A stretch of 64,000 nucleotides of DNA from Alteromonas stellipolaris (GTDB taxonomy: Bacteria > Pseudomonadota > Gammaproteobacteria > Enterobacterales > Alteromonadaceae): the NCBI RefSeq assembly GCF_001562115.1, contig NZ_CP013927.1, positions 124,001 through 188,000 on the forward strand, given 5' to 3'. Under the pieces are notes generated by a model that saw nothing but the letters and a program-made list of their open reading frames with translations, was not told the DNA's origin and searched no databases. Positions 1-9,276 of this stretch are shown here, in pieces. The translations under genes and the position numbers were made by a program. Positions within the stretch are counted from its first letter, which is position 1. Each line of letters begins with the position of its first letter.

Positions 1-1
1 T

Positions 2-292
2 GGTTTGCTTGCTGATGACGTATTGATACTCGAAGGAAAGGGCGTTGAAAGAAGCGCACAGGAGTATGCGAGTCATCATATGCTATCTGATATGAAATAT
101 TTAAAAGCAATGACAATTGAGTCTATTGAACACCATGTTACTCAATTCGATGTTGTAGCAATATCGATATCAAGAAGCAGCGTAAAAGGGACCTACAAAG
201 ATAAAAATATTGACCGAATAGGTAATGAAACGATTACGCTGAAGAAGCACGACGATAAATGGAAAATTACGCATATACATTGGTCCAATTGA
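2..292 (+). CDS. SnoaL/NTF2-like protein, 3' part of gene
   Basis: The reading frame is open from the window edge to a TGA at 290-292, so the true start lies upstream. The visible 96 residues contain the stretch VERSAQEYASHHMLSDMKYL and end in KITHIHWSN. This is the pattern of a DUF4440/SnoaL-like cone-shaped fold, in which a final strand follows a W-K-I-x-x-x-H motif. Such small proteins often sit next to copper and other metal resistance genes, but their substrate is unknown. No catalytic claim can be made. The next gene, a lipoprotein, is on the same strand about 210 bases downstream behind its own predicted regulatory site. Confidence 0.6.
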   Translation, partial: GLLADDVLILEGKGVERSAQEYASHHMLSDMKYLKAMTIESIEHHVTQFDVVAISISRSSVKGTYKDKNIDRIGNETITLKKHDDKWKITHIHWSN

Positions 293-354
293 TTGTAGGT
301 AACATGGTTCGTTACGCTAGCTAGATATTTATCACGATGTTTTCATTACAAAAA

Positions 355-371
355 TGTAATTGAATGGTAAT
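355..371 (+). promoter_or_regulatory. GTAAT direct-repeat box 1
   Basis: TGTAAT at 355-360 is followed by GTAAT at 367-371, so GTAAT recurs with an 11-bp period. It is preceded by ATTAC, as in box 2. It lies 133 bases before the lipoprotein start at 504. Direct repeats one helical turn apart are typical of OmpR/PhoB-family response regulator sites. The assignment to a copper-sensing regulator is inferred from the neighbouring genes. Confidence 0.5.
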
Positions 372-503
372 GCAATTGCCGTAAATCATTGATGTAGATC
401 ATGTAAGTTGACAGCCACCTCAGTATGCTTGCTTTCGCGATGTATAAGATTTTTACAACGTACACTTAACGAAATTTTTATCAGCATTAGCGAGGAAAGG
501 TTC

Positions 504-860
504 ATGAAAAATAGCACTAAAATACTAACGGTATTAACAGTTTCTTTATTCTTTTTAGGAGGCTGTGCAAGTCAAATTTATCATGATTACATCATGAGCG
601 GTCAGGTTGTATCAACCAACGGAAACGAGTTGGTAGTTTGCGTTTCGAATACTAACAATCTGCAAGTGGATAAGATCTTTAGCGTCTATCGCGCTGTTTA
701 TGATGAAAGCGTGATCACAGAAGGTGAATCAGGTTACTCCAGAGAGTATGTGGGGAAAGTAAGATTAGGAGGCATAAAAAATGAGCATTTTGCTGACGCC
801 ACTATCGTAAGTGGGAATGTTCTTGCAAATGATATCGTTGAGTTTGAACCTAAATCGTAA
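504..860 (+). CDS. Small lipoprotein of unknown function
   Basis: 118 residues from the ATG at 504, which has AGGAAAGG just upstream; an earlier in-frame TTG lacks such a site. The N-terminus is a lipoprotein signal (hydrophobic segment, lipobox LGGC, then Cys at about residue 21). The rest (residues 35-118) looks like a small beta-barrel domain with two segments of the form G-Q-V-V-S-T-N-G and V-G-K-V-R-L-G-G, reminiscent of the C-terminal domains of FlgT-like proteins. The protein should be anchored in the outer or inner membrane facing the periplasm. A GTAAT box upstream suggests co-regulation with the copper genes. I do not recognise a named family. Confidence 0.7.
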   Translation: MKNSTKILTVLTVSLFFLGGCASQIYHDYIMSGQVVSTNGNELVVCVSNTNNLQVDKIFSVYRAVYDESVITEGESGYSREYVGKVRLGGIKNEHFADATIVSGNVLANDIVEFEPKS

Positions 861-1135
861 AGTTCATCTGCGCGAGTAACGGAGTGCTCTAAATGCTTTT
901 TAATGAGGTTGCAATCACGTCGACATTGATAGTTGGTTGGGTTTTGTAGCAAGCGGATCAGGCCGTCGAATCAGTGGTGTGCCACCGTAACTCCTCTAGC
1001 ATCTTGTTTATTGGTAAAACGTAAAAACAAAGTTTCTGATGATTGGTTCAAGCCTCCGGTTCAATAATCCTTTCAGAAATTTGAGTGCTAGTGGTTGTTT
1101 GGTCGATGTCAGCACCATAAGGTTAAAAATAAATA

Positions 1136-1166
1136 TTGACCTGTGAGCAACTCACAGGTTTATCCT
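1136..1166 (+). promoter_or_regulatory. MerR-family operator/promoter with 19-bp spacer
   Basis: A -35 TTGACC (1136-1141) and a -10 TATCCT (1161-1166) are separated by 19 bp. The spacer region holds a perfect dyad CCTGTGAG-CAA-CTCACAGG (1140-1158). An over-long spacer with a dyad is the hallmark of promoters that MerR-type activators untwist when metal binds. The site lies directly before the MerR gene, which implies autoregulation of the whole operon. Confidence 0.9.
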
Positions 1167-1238
1167 GCAGCAACAGTACCTAAGACAAGCATTATTTCTT
1201 GAATTGGAGATGTAAACAAAGTTCAAAAGGAGCCTGAT

Positions 1239-1667
1239 ATGCAAGTGACAGAATTAGCTGACACATTCCGCATAAAAAAAGACACCGTCCGATATTACAC
1301 GAGGATTGGCTTACTTCGTCCATCAAAGGCATTGAAGAATGGTTATAAATTCTATGATAGGTCTGAACAAAGTCGTCTTCGATTCATTCTAAGCGCCCGC
1401 GATTTAGGCTTCTCCATTGGTGATATAGCAAAAATCTTTTCCGAGTCGGATGAAGGTAAAACACCTTGCCCAACGGTTAGAGTGTTAATTGAAAAAAGGC
1501 TGCAGGAAACGGAACAACGATTTATTGAAATGGCCAAGCTGCGAGACCGAATGCAGGACGCAGTCAAGACATGGGAAAAAATGCCGGACAAAGCGCCCTG
1601 TAATAATGTTGTCTGCCATTTGATTGAAGATTTCGGGCTTATGCAAAATGAAAAACAGAACCAGTAA
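1239..1667 (+). CDS. MerR-family metal-responsive transcriptional regulator
   Basis: 142 residues. The N-terminal winged helix contains the family signature D-T-V-R-Y-Y (residues 15-20) and a G-Y-K-F-Y-D wing. A long dimerisation helix follows, then a C-terminal metal loop with Cys121 and Cys126 (PCNNVVC). Cys77 aligns exactly with Cys79 of ZntR by its distance to the following E-x-R-L-Q-E; copper sensors of the CueR type have Ser there. AAAAGGAG lies before the ATG at 1239. The operator at 1136-1166 precedes it and the copper ATPase gene follows after 44 bases, so it probably activates its own operon. The effector metal is therefore uncertain: copper by context, a divalent ion by residue 77. 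Confidence 0.9.
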   Translation: MQVTELADTFRIKKDTVRYYTRIGLLRPSKALKNGYKFYDRSEQSRLRFILSARDLGFSIGDIAKIFSESDEGKTPCPTVRVLIEKRLQETEQRFIEMAKLRDRMQDAVKTWEKMPDKAPCNNVVCHLIEDFGLMQNEKQNQ

Positions 1668-1711
1668 TCTATATAAATAAAAACACTTAACCGTTTTAAA
1701 TGGAGGGTTTA

Positions 1712-4087
1712 ATGAGTAAAACAAACAATGCCGAGAGTGAAGCTAAACACTCATGCTGCAGCAATAAAAAAGACCCCAGCGGAGAAGTCACACCTAATAA
1801 AGACGAGATTCAGCAAGGTAAGGTTGACGCGCTTAACAGTGTTAACGCCGCTGAAACAGAAGAACACCAATTAATTATTGATGGTGCTAGTTGTGCTAGC
1901 TGCGTGACTAAAATTGAAAAAGCACTGCGCGCTGTTAAGGGCGTGAAAAGTGCAGATATGAACTTCGCACAACGCAGTGTAATTGTTACTGGCAACGTTA
2001 AGGACGCGAGCCTAATTACGGCAGTTGAAATTGCTGGGTATAACGCAAAAGTGGATACCAGTGGTTCAGAAGAAGAAGCGCTAGACGAAAAAGAAAAAGC
2101 CGATTGGCAGTATTATAAAAAGCTCATGCGAGACATGACTATTGCGCTGTTACTCGGTGTACCACTGATGATATATGGCCTCATGATAGGCGAGATGACG
2201 GTCAATACCACAGGTGAGCGAATTGGATGGTTAGCGGTTGGTTTGGCAACACTTGGCGTGATGTACTTCTCAGGCAAGCATTTCTATATTGGCGCGTGGA
2301 ATTCGTTAAAAAATCATTCAGCCAATATGGATACGCTCATTGCACTTGGGACGGGCACCGCATGGGTATATTCGATGGTGGTCGTTGCCGTTCCAGAACT
2401 ATTGCCGCAAATGGCGCGTCATGTCTATTTTGAAGCGACCGCCATGATCATTGGTTTAATTAATCTAGGTTTAGCACTAGAGGTAAAAGCGCGTGGGAAA
2501 ACCTCAGAAGCGATTAAACGACTAATTGGTTTGCAAGCCAAAACTGCAAGGGTGGTTAGAGACGGCAAAGATATTGATATCCCGATAGAAGATGTGTTGC
2601 TCAATGACTTAATTAGGGTGCGTCCAGGTGAAAAAATATCCGTTGATGGCTTAGTAGTTGAAGGGCATACGGCGGTTGATGAATCCATGTTAACGGGTGA
2701 GCCTATGCCCGTTGAGAAAAGTGATGGAGACAAAGTGGTGGCTGGCACCATTAACAAGTCTGGTTCAGTTGTATTTAAAGCGACGCGTGTAGGCAAAGAT
2801 ACTGCGCTTGCGCAAATCATCAATATGGTTAAAAGAGCGCAGAATTCTAAACCACCAATAGGGCGTTTAGCGGATGTGATTTCAGCGTACTTTGTCCCGG
2901 TAATTATGATTATCGCGGTGCTTAGTGCACTAGCATGGCTAAATTTTGGCCCCTCGTCAGCAGTCGCATTTGCGATTGTGTCGGCAACCACAGTGCTGAT
3001 CATCGCTTGCCCTTGTGCGCTGGGATTGGCTACACCCATGTCGGTAATGGTTGGGGTGGGTAAAGCTGCAGAAGCTGGCGTGTTGATCCGAAACGGTGAA
3101 GCGCTGCAAACAGCGTCAAAAATAACCACCATGATCCTTGATAAGACGGGCACCATCACCGAAGGTGCTCCAAAGGTTACCGACCTATTATTAGCTGAGG
3201 GGCAAATTAGACAGCATGTATTAATGCTTGCTGCGAGTATTGAAGCGGGCTCTGAGCATCCTCTGGCAATGGCCATTTTAGAAAGCGCTAAAGAACAAGG
3301 TATTGAAGCGCGTAGAGTTAGTGCTTTTGCTTCAATTGCTGGTAAAGGCGTAGAAGCGGTACTTGATGACAGTCAGCTGTTGTTTGGTAACGAAAAGCTA
3401 ATGAAAGAACGCAGCATAGACATTCGAGCGTTCATAGACAGAGCTCAAACACTTGCCGAAGAGGCTAAAACCCCGATGTACTTTGCTATTAACAATAAAA
3501 TAGCTGCCGTAATAGCGGTCGCTGACCCCATTAAAACAGACTCGATCGAGGCCATTAAACGCCTTCAGAGTAATGGGATCCGCATTGTTATGTTAACTGG
3601 CGATAACCGCTTAACGGCAAAAGCCATTGCGAGCAAAGTAGGGATCACAGAATTTGTCGCTGAAGTCATGCCAGAGGATAAAGCGAACAAAGTCGCCCAA
3701 TTGCAGAAAGAGGGCGAAATAGTCGGCATGACCGGCGACGGTATTAATGATGCGCCTGCTTTGGCACACGCCAATGTTGGTTTCGCCATCGGCACTGGCA
3801 CTGATGTCGCCATTGAGAGCGCTGATATCACCCTTATGCGCGGTTCATTGCATGGCTTAGCCGATGCTATTGCTGTGAGCAAAGCGACTTTAACAAACAT
3901 CAAACAAAATCTGTTTGGCGCATTCATTTACAACGTGGCAGGTGTGCCGATAGCGGCCGGTATTTTATATCCATTCTTTGGTTTGTTATTAAGCCCCATA
4001 ATAGCTGGCGCTGCTATGGCATTTTCGTCATTAACGGTAGTAACTAATGCCAATCGTCTGCGCTTTTTTAAAGCAAAAGATCACTAG
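1712..4087 (+). CDS. copA: Cu(I)-exporting P1B-type ATPase
   Basis: 791 residues from the ATG at 1712; GGAGGG at 1702-1707 serves that start rather than the in-frame ATG at 1700. Order of domains: a Cys-rich leader (SCC near residue 15), one HMA domain with GASCASC, the actuator loop with TGEPMPVEK, the CPC transmembrane motif, phosphorylation site DKTGT, SEHP, and GDGIND. Helices 7 and 8 carry YN and a Met-x-x-Ser-Ser pattern, the signature of the Cu(I)/Ag(I) subgroup. It pumps Cu(I) from cytoplasm to periplasm in the inner membrane. It is the main effector of the MerR-controlled operon; a cupredoxin gene follows after 12 bases. Confidence 0.95.
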   Translation: MSKTNNAESEAKHSCCSNKKDPSGEVTPNKDEIQQGKVDALNSVNAAETEEHQLIIDGASCASCVTKIEKALRAVKGVKSADMNFAQRSVIVTGNVKDASLITAVEIAGYNAKVDTSGSEEEALDEKEKADWQYYKKLMRDMTIALLLGVPLMIYGLMIGEMTVNTTGERIGWLAVGLATLGVMYFSGKHFYIGAWNSLKNHSANMDTLIALGTGTAWVYSMVVVAVPELLPQMARHVYFEATAMIIGLINLGLALEVKARGKTSEAIKRLIGLQAKTARVVRDGKDIDIPIEDVLLNDLIRVRPGEKISVDGLVVEGHTAVDESMLTGEPMPVEKSDGDKVVAGTINKSGSVVFKATRVGKDTALAQIINMVKRAQNSKPPIGRLADVISAYFVPVIMIIAVLSALAWLNFGPSSAVAFAIVSATTVLIIACPCALGLATPMSVMVGVGKAAEAGVLIRNGEALQTASKITTMILDKTGTITEGAPKVTDLLLAEGQIRQHVLMLAASIEAGSEHPLAMAILESAKEQGIEARRVSAFASIAGKGVEAVLDDSQLLFGNEKLMKERSIDIRAFIDRAQTLAEEAKTPMYFAINNKIAAVIAVADPIKTDSIEAIKRLQSNGIRIVMLTGDNRLTAKAIASKVGITEFVAEVMPEDKANKVAQLQKEGEIVGMTGDGINDAPALAHANVGFAIGTGTDVAIESADITLMRGSLHGLADAIAVSKATLTNIKQNLFGAFIYNVAGVPIAAGILYPFFGLLLSPIIAGAAMAFSSLTVVTNANRLRFFKAKDH

Positions 4088-4099
4088 GAGGTTTGAATT

Positions 4100-4453
4100 A
4101 TGTTGTGGATAAATTTAGCAGGAGCAGCACTTATCGCGCTTATTGTGTGGTGGTTTTGGATATATAAATCCGCCAGTGTCGCCATACAAGATGGCGCGAT
4201 TGAAATATTAGTTAAAGATGGCGTTTATCAACCCTCGAAAATAAGGCTGCCAGCCAATCAAAAAGCAATGCTCACATTTACGAGGGTAGATTCATCCCCT
4301 TGCTCTGAGTCTTTACAAATCCCAGATTTGGATATCAATGCAAGCTTGACCTTAAACAAAAAAGTGACTGTATCGATACCGCCCACAGAGCCGGGACAGC
4401 ACGCTTTTCACTGCCAAATGAAAATGTATGTGGGTGAGTTGATTTTCGAATGA
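4100..4453 (+). CDS. Membrane-anchored cupredoxin-like protein
   Basis: 117 residues: one N-terminal transmembrane helix (about residues 3-22), then a single cupredoxin beta-sandwich. Probable copper ligands are visible as Cys in SSPCSESL and as His-Cys-Met in HAFHCQMKMYVG close to the C-terminus. This is the layout of periplasm-facing small cupredoxins that occur behind copper ATPases. The start ATG has TAGGAGG in front. It likely binds or buffers copper delivered to the periplasm. Confidence 0.85.
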   Translation: MLWINLAGAALIALIVWWFWIYKSASVAIQDGAIEILVKDGVYQPSKIRLPANQKAMLTFTRVDSSPCSESLQIPDLDINASLTLNKKVTVSIPPTEPGQHAFHCQMKMYVGELIFE

Positions 4454-4535
4454 GTCGAGGAATATAAGCATTCTTCAATTCTATAAACAGTAAAAGAACT
4501 GAGCCCAATTGCTCAACTTAACTAGGAGGTGATAA

Positions 4536-4823
4536 ATGGACGGCGTATTTTCATTTTTGTTATTTGCGGTTTTCTTCTACCTGATGATGCGTTTGGGTTG
4601 TGGATCACATATGTCACATGGTTATCATAAAGATACAAGTTCGAACAAAGTGGAACCCATCATAGATCCGGTTTGCCACAAAGTTGTGGAGCCAGAACAA
4701 GGATACGGGAAACTGCACGAGGGGGAGCTTTATCGCTTTTGCTCGAAGCACTGTCTTGACGAGTTTGACCAACAACCCGAAAAGTATATCGATAAACTTA
4801 ACAATGCAGGAGCGATATCGTGA
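4536..4823 (+). CDS. YHS-domain protein with membrane anchor
   Basis: 95 residues. A hydrophobic helix (residues 4-18) is followed by a short His/Met stretch and a YHS domain at about residues 42-85. That domain has DPVCHKVV, then YRFCSKHCLDEF with paired cysteines. YHS and related TRASH domains bind metals, mostly copper, in exporters and chaperones. AGGAGGTGATAA precedes the ATG. The stop codon overlaps the next start by 4 bases, indicating translational coupling. A role as copper carrier next to the ATPase is inferred. Confidence 0.85.
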   Translation: MDGVFSFLLFAVFFYLMMRLGCGSHMSHGYHKDTSSNKVEPIIDPVCHKVVEPEQGYGKLHEGELYRFCSKHCLDEFDQQPEKYIDKLNNAGAIS

Positions 4824-5080
4824 CCCATAAAATATCATTAATGGCCTTTGGTCATGCAAGTAGTCTGTTTATCAGCATCAGTTTTGTCCTTTGCGTCGCG
4901 TTTGGCTTGTTGTTTCCACAAAGCGCCATGTATGACGTTTGGTTAAAGTTGTTGCCAGGCGTTGAATGGCTTAGCTGGCAAAGTTTCTTTTTAGGGCTCG
5001 TAGAGAGCTATATGTACGGCTGGTTTATCACCCTTATTTGGGTGCCGTTGTATAATTTTTTTGGTAGCAAAGCGAAATAG
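4820..5080 (+). CDS. DUF5676-type small membrane protein
   Basis: 86 residues starting at a GTG that overlaps the previous stop (GTGA). Two transmembrane helices (about 12-32 and 52-78) surround a loop with WLKLLPGVEWLSW; the second helix carries GWFITLIWVPLYNFF. This matches the DUF5676 family, small membrane proteins found in copper and silver operons whose biochemical role is unknown. Confidence 0.75.
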   Translation: MTHKISLMAFGHASSLFISISFVLCVAFGLLFPQSAMYDVWLKLLPGVEWLSWQSFFLGLVESYMYGWFITLIWVPLYNFFGSKAK

Positions 5081-5122
5081 CAGCAATGCGTGTTTTGACT
5101 ATCTACTAGTGGAGATAGATTT

Positions 5123-5770
5123 ATGAACGAACCGATAGCACATTCAGGTATATGGATTTTAGCGCTGATCATGATAGTCGTTGCGTCTTGGTACCTATAT
5201 AAGTATATGGCACCCTCATCTTGGCACGAGTGGGCAGGGGCGGGCGTAGTACAAGCTTTTATCATTGCCTTGTATGCCGAAATGTATGGTTTTCCATTGA
5301 CCATTTACCTCTTGGCACGTTTTGGAGGTCTGGATAGAACTGAGCTTAGTGCCAATTTGTGGTCGTCTCTTTTAGGTGTGGGAGAGACTGGCATGATGAT
5401 CTCAATGGTCTTGGGATACATTTTATTATTCTTGGGTATTGGCCTGTTTTTTCAAGGTTGGCGCCAAGTTTATAAAGCGCGACAAGAGAAAAAATTAGTG
5501 ACAGATGGCTTGTACGCGTTGGCAAGACATCCCCAATATACAGGCTTGTGTATTGCGCTATTTGGCGAAGGCGTTGTGCATTGGCCTACTTTATTTTCAG
5601 TGGCACTCTTTCCAATAATTGTTTTTATTTATTATCGTCTGTCTTTGCGCGAAGAGAAAAAAGTGATTGCTGAATTTGGGGGAGAATATTTGGCTTACAA
5701 AGCACATGTGCCAATGTTTATTCCGCGCATAGAGCAATGGAAGTCATTTATTAAGCAAGCCAAAATATAA
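5123..5770 (+). CDS. Isoprenylcysteine carboxyl methyltransferase-like membrane protein
   Basis: 215 residues with five or six hydrophobic helices. The C-terminal half has the ICMT/phospholipid methyltransferase signature: L-A-R-H-P-Q-Y-T-G, then S-L-R-E-E-K near residue 180 and the tail Y-K-A-H-V-P-M-F-I-P. Such proteins use S-adenosylmethionine and an acceptor in the membrane. Bacterial copies often sit in metal-resistance operons with no proven substrate. It begins 42 bases after the DUF5676 gene and is probably part of the same operon. Confidence 0.8.
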   Translation: MNEPIAHSGIWILALIMIVVASWYLYKYMAPSSWHEWAGAGVVQAFIIALYAEMYGFPLTIYLLARFGGLDRTELSANLWSSLLGVGETGMMISMVLGYILLFLGIGLFFQGWRQVYKARQEKKLVTDGLYALARHPQYTGLCIALFGEGVVHWPTLFSVALFPIIVFIYYRLSLREEKKVIAEFGGEYLAYKAHVPMFIPRIEQWKSFIKQAKI

Positions 5771-5812
5771 CTAGTAGATTTTAAGTGCAATGGAAAAAGG
5801 AGAAAACATCTT

Positions 5813-6181
5813 ATGAGCGACTTAGAACACAGAGTCGGTGTATCAGAGGCGAACCTAGTGCTTCGCCACCTTAAATTGACGAACATTGATGACACTAAAA
5901 TCAGCGCTATTATTCGCGATATCGATGCCGCGTTTGGTGTCGACGCTGTTTCTTTTGAAGGTCATAAACAGACCTTACATATAGGCTATGACGTAACCCA
6001 TTGTGAACTTGACGGTATTGAAAACATAGTGAAGCTAAACGGCGGCGATATATCTCATGATTGGTGGACGAATTTTAAAGAAGGTTATTATCAATTTGTC
6101 GATGAAAACATCAGGGAAAATGCAAAGCACAAGCCGTGGAGTTGTCATTCTTCGCCACCGGGTAGTCGAAAAAAACGTTAG
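5813..6181 (+). CDS. Small HMA-like protein without the CxxC motif
   Basis: 122 residues, with AAAAAGGAG before the ATG. Residues 15-75 alternate strand, helix and strand (LRHLKLTNID, VDAVSFEGHKQTLHIGYD) as in a heavy-metal-associated domain, but the usual CxxC is absent. Cys residues remain at VTHCELDG and PWSCHSS. It is the last gene of the MerR-controlled operon. The frame stays open after its TAG (see 6182-6397). A metal-binding role is inferred only from fold pattern and context. Confidence 0.6.
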   Translation: MSDLEHRVGVSEANLVLRHLKLTNIDDTKISAIIRDIDAAFGVDAVSFEGHKQTLHIGYDVTHCELDGIENIVKLNGGDISHDWWTNFKEGYYQFVDENIRENAKHKPWSCHSSPPGSRKKR

Positions 6182-6397
6182 TTCACCGTAAATGATGGTG
6201 TCAAAAATCGACTTGAGAGTGGGACAGTCGAGCAGGATTTTCTGGCTGGGCAAGCACTAGTATACGAAATACTTCGTGGTTGCACGACCATAGCCGCAAA
6301 TTTAATTCAACGAAATGATCCAACAATGGTCGACAGTAATCGACCACTGCAGCACACAATTTTAATGTTCGGCCCATACATGGAATCAAAGCATTAA
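6182..6397 (+). other. Open frame in phase after the TAG stop, possible gene remnant
   Basis: After the TAG at 6179-6181 the same frame runs open for 71 codons to TAA at 6395-6397. The composition looks protein-like, with E-Q-D-F-L-A-G-Q-A-L-V-Y-E-I-L-R and M-F-G-P-Y-M near the end. There is no ATG, GTG or TTG early in the frame. It could be a decayed separate gene that lost its start, or a former C-terminal extension of the upstream protein. No family is recognised. Confidence 0.3.
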
Positions 6398-6738
6398 ACA
6401 AAATTTAGTTTCCTTACCAACTCGCGTTCGCGTGCTCATAGTCAAAAATTGACGCCTAAATTATGCCAAATGAACTCAATCTATTTGTGATTTTTATGTC
6501 CAGTCTAGCCAGAGAAATATTTGTGCTGGTTCATATTTGAAATGAGGAAAAATTTAAGTAAGTAAATGGTTTTATTACGAAAATGTAATCATCTTGTAAT
6601 CTACTTATTTGAAAAGATTGATCCAAATCAAGAAGTGGGAAACCCATACCAATAGGATACAACCTATATTAAATACGCAGCTAAGTGATTAAAAAATATT
6701 ACGTTAATTAATCGCAAAAAATAGAGTGGGAAAATGCT
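6398..6738. other. Intergenic region with GTAAT box 2
   Basis: 341 bases, AT-rich, without a convincing gene. The only structured signal is the GTAAT direct repeat at 6585-6600, about 140 bases before the broken outer-membrane protein gene. Confidence 0.5.
6585..6600 (+). promoter_or_regulatory. GTAAT direct-repeat box 2
   Basis: GTAAT at 6585-6589 and 6596-6600, period 11 bp, in the context ATTACGAAAATGTAAT. That context matches box 1 (ATTACAAAAATGTAAT) at all but one base. It is upstream of the outer-membrane protein gene at 6739. Confidence 0.55.
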
Positions 6739-7923
6739 ATGCGGATGGTTAAAACAATACAATTAGTGACTTTTTGTTCGGCTGCTATCGTCTGGCAAAC
6801 GCCAGCGCATGCGGCACAATCCAATGATCGATTCGTCTTTGTTGGATACGGAGATGTAAAATATGAAACTGCCGATGTCGCGGGTACTGACAGTTTTTCA
6901 ACGCGCTTTGTACCAATCTTTTTGTTTAACCTAAATGACAAGATGCATGTAGAGGCGGAACTTGAAGTAAGTATCAATGAAAATGGTGAGACCCAAACCG
7001 AACTTGAATATGCTGATATCCATTATTTTGTGAACAACAATACAACAATACAACGATTACAGCGGGGAAATTTCTATTACCGTTTGGCCAATTTAGTGCC
7101 AACTGGCATCCCAGTTGGATAAATCGCAGCATATGGACTCCTGGAATATATGGTGCACACGGCTCTAGTCAAGCAATGGATCCTATGTTGCCGATTTTGA
7201 GCGATATTGGTATTGCAGCACAACAAGTCTATCAAGTGGGTTCAGCCAAGGTTTTTCTGGATGTCTTTATGACAAATGGGCCTAGTTCTGAAACATCTCA
7301 TGATGAAGAGGAAGTTGATGACGACCACAATATCGCCCTTGCTCGTTTGTCTTCACCTGCTAACTCATTAGATCCGGATACAGACGGGGATGAACACACA
7401 GAAACTTTTCCTGAAGTGGAATTCGAAGCGACAAGCTCAGACAACAATAGTAACAAGGCGTTTGGTGGTCGGCTTGCCGTTGCGTTACTCCCTTCAATTG
7501 AAATCGGCACTTCCTATTACCAAGGTGCGTATGACGAAAACAGCCAGTTAGATATTAAAGCAAATGGTGTTGACATTAATTTCATCAGTACGCATCTGAT
7601 GGTAAGAGGAGAGTATATTCGTACAAAAACGGAAGCGTTTATTGAGCAAGACCATGAGGAAGTTGTTAATTCACTTTCTCGCAATGGGTTGTTCTTGCAA
7701 GGGACATTTTTTATTGGTCACCATTATCAATGGGATTGGTAGTAGTGAAATTGTCATTGAGCATGCACAGACCAACAAGGTAGACGAGGCAAAGCGATGG
7801 ATGCTTGGATTTAATTACTGGTTGGATCCTCGTTCGGTCATCAAGGTTGGTTATGAGGATACGGATGTTGCCGATGGTCCTGATGACAAACGCTTCGCTG
7901 TTCAATTCAGTTATGGCTTTTAG
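6739..7923 (+). pseudogene. Outer-membrane porin-like protein, broken by two frameshifts
   Basis: Three consecutive frames together make one protein of about 390 residues. It has a signal peptide (cleavage near PAHAAQS), aromatic-rich beta-strand segments, a Glu/Asp-rich loop and a C-terminal strand ending in F-S-Y-G-F, as in outer-membrane beta-barrels. The first break is an 8-bp tandem duplication (7036-7051). Removing one copy restores HYFVNNNTTITAGKFLLPFG. The second break is a single-base slip near 7740, between YQWDW and EIVIEHAQTN. With a GTAAT box upstream it was probably a copper-regulated porin, now inactive unless these are sequencing errors. Confidence 0.8.
7036..7051. repeat. 8-bp tandem duplication causing a frameshift
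   Basis: AACAATAC occurs twice in tandem (7036-7043 and 7044-7051). Deleting one unit restores the frame of the porin-like gene exactly. Confidence 0.85.
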
Positions 7924-7929
7924 GAGGCT

Positions 7930-8730
7930 GAATCGACCAGACTTTACTAGACAGATTTTCGTTTGAATTTTTCTAGCTTTTCATAAGCCAGTGGAGGCAT
8001 ATTATTCGCTTCGCCATGCTTGCGTCTAGAGTTATAAAACATTTCGATGTAATCGAATATGTCGGCTCTTGCATGTTCACGTGTTGTATAAATTTTTCTC
8101 TTTATTCGTTCTCTCTTGAGTAGCTGGAAGAAGCTCTCTGCGACGGCATTGTCGTGGCAGTTTCCTCGACGACTCATGCTGGCCTTGAGATTATGCTCTG
8201 TTAAGAAGTCACTCCACTCATAGCCTGTAAATTGACTTCCTTGATCTGAATGTATAAGCACCTGCTTTTTGGGTTTTCGTCGCCATACTGCTGCTAGCAG
8301 TGCCTGAGTAACGAGTTCTGATTCCATACGAGAACTCATCGACCAACCAACCACAGCGCGAGAGTATAAGTCTAAAACGACGGCAAGGTAGAGCCAGCCT
8401 TCATGAGTGCGGATGTAGGTAATGTCAGTGACCCAGTATCTGTTCGGTTTAGCTACCGTAAATTGCCTATCAAGCACGTTATCGGCAACAACAGCAGGCT
8501 TTCCACTGTAATGCCCTTTATGCTTTTTATAACCGACTTGTGCCTTTATACCTTCTAATTTCATCAGTTTAGCTACACGATGTTTGCTGCAAGCTTCACC
8601 TAAATCTTTAAGGTCACTCGTGACTTTTCTATACCCATAGACACAGCCACTTTCTAGCCAAGAATGCTTAATTAACCCCATCAGGCGCTCGTCTTCTAAC
8701 TGTCGCTTTGGTCGCTTTTTTAACACCGAA
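7930..8730 (-). mobile_element. IS3-family remnant
   Basis: The segment consists of a minus-strand orfB with no orfA. The right boundary is near 8727, where similarity to the transposase stops and the promoter region of the Met-rich protein begins. The left end lies between the porin stop (7923) and the orfB stop (7947). Paired terminal repeats could not be found, in keeping with a one-ended deletion. Confidence 0.6.
7947..8726 (-). pseudogene. IS3-family transposase OrfB, N-terminally truncated
   Basis: 259 residues remain. The HTH_21 region (ESGCVYGYRKV) and the rve integrase core are intact, with DDE residues in WVTDITY, HSDQGSQF and NAVAESFF. The usual first 20-30 residues of OrfB and the entire orfA, which supplies the frameshifted N-terminal DNA-binding part, are missing. 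The only in-frame start is a GTG at the junction. It is therefore probably not able to transpose by itself. Confidence 0.8.
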
Positions 8731-8824
8731 ATAGTGCGTTGCGCAACGAACGAAGTATATAACTAAATTGACAAAACATGATTTTTTACATGAACCGCTC
8801 TCAGGAGCAAAAATAGAGGAAAAT

Positions 8825-9265
8825 ATGATGAAAACACTTACTTCATTGCTATTAGCAGGAATATTAGTTGCCGCACCCATCACGGTAACTCAGGCACATC
8901 AGCATTCTGATAAGGCCGCAATGCCAATGATGGATGCTCAGATGATGGAAAAAATGCAAATTCATTTAGATGAAATGCGTAATGTATTGGATGCCGTCAA
9001 AAAAGAAACCGACCCAAATAAACGAGATGCCATGTTGTCTGAGCACGCACAAAAGATGCAAAACATGATGACCATGATGCATGGTGCGGACTCTAAAAAA
9101 TCAAAGGACGAAAAAGGAATGGAGCAGATGCACAGCGACATGTCGACGAAAGATAAAATGGCCATGATGGAAAACCGTATGTCGATGATGGAGGAGATGA
9201 TGGTTCAAATGATGGGGCATACCGCGGAAAAGTCTAAATCGATGCATAAACATAAGAAGAACTAG
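8825..9265 (+). CDS. Met/His-rich periplasmic protein
   Basis: 146 residues with AGAGGA upstream of ATGATG. A signal peptide ends at TQAHQHS. The mature part is a predicted helical chain packed with Met pairs (MPMMDAQMMEKM, MMTMMHG, MMEEMMVQMMG) and ends in a His/Lys-rich tail. Such Met-rich repeats bind Cu(I) in periplasmic copper proteins. A role as periplasmic copper sponge or carrier is inferred. Its promoter must lie in the 100 bases between the IS3 remnant and the start, so the IS junction may have changed its control. Confidence 0.75.
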   Translation: MMKTLTSLLLAGILVAAPITVTQAHQHSDKAAMPMMDAQMMEKMQIHLDEMRNVLDAVKKETDPNKRDAMLSEHAQKMQNMMTMMHGADSKKSKDEKGMEQMHSDMSTKDKMAMMENRMSMMEEMMVQMMGHTAEKSKSMHKHKKN

Positions 9266-9276
9266 TCAGCACAGCG

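Noticed and set aside
2425..3276. Long antisense open frame inside the copper ATPase
   Set aside because: It is the shadow of a strongly coding region on the plus strand. Several other antisense frames (for example 59502-59927, 60549-61052, 62630-63115) are rejected for the same reason.
8738..8752. Short palindrome CGTTGCGCAACG as an operator or IS end
   Set aside because: A single 12-base palindrome at the IS3 junction, with no second copy and no gene arrangement to support a function.
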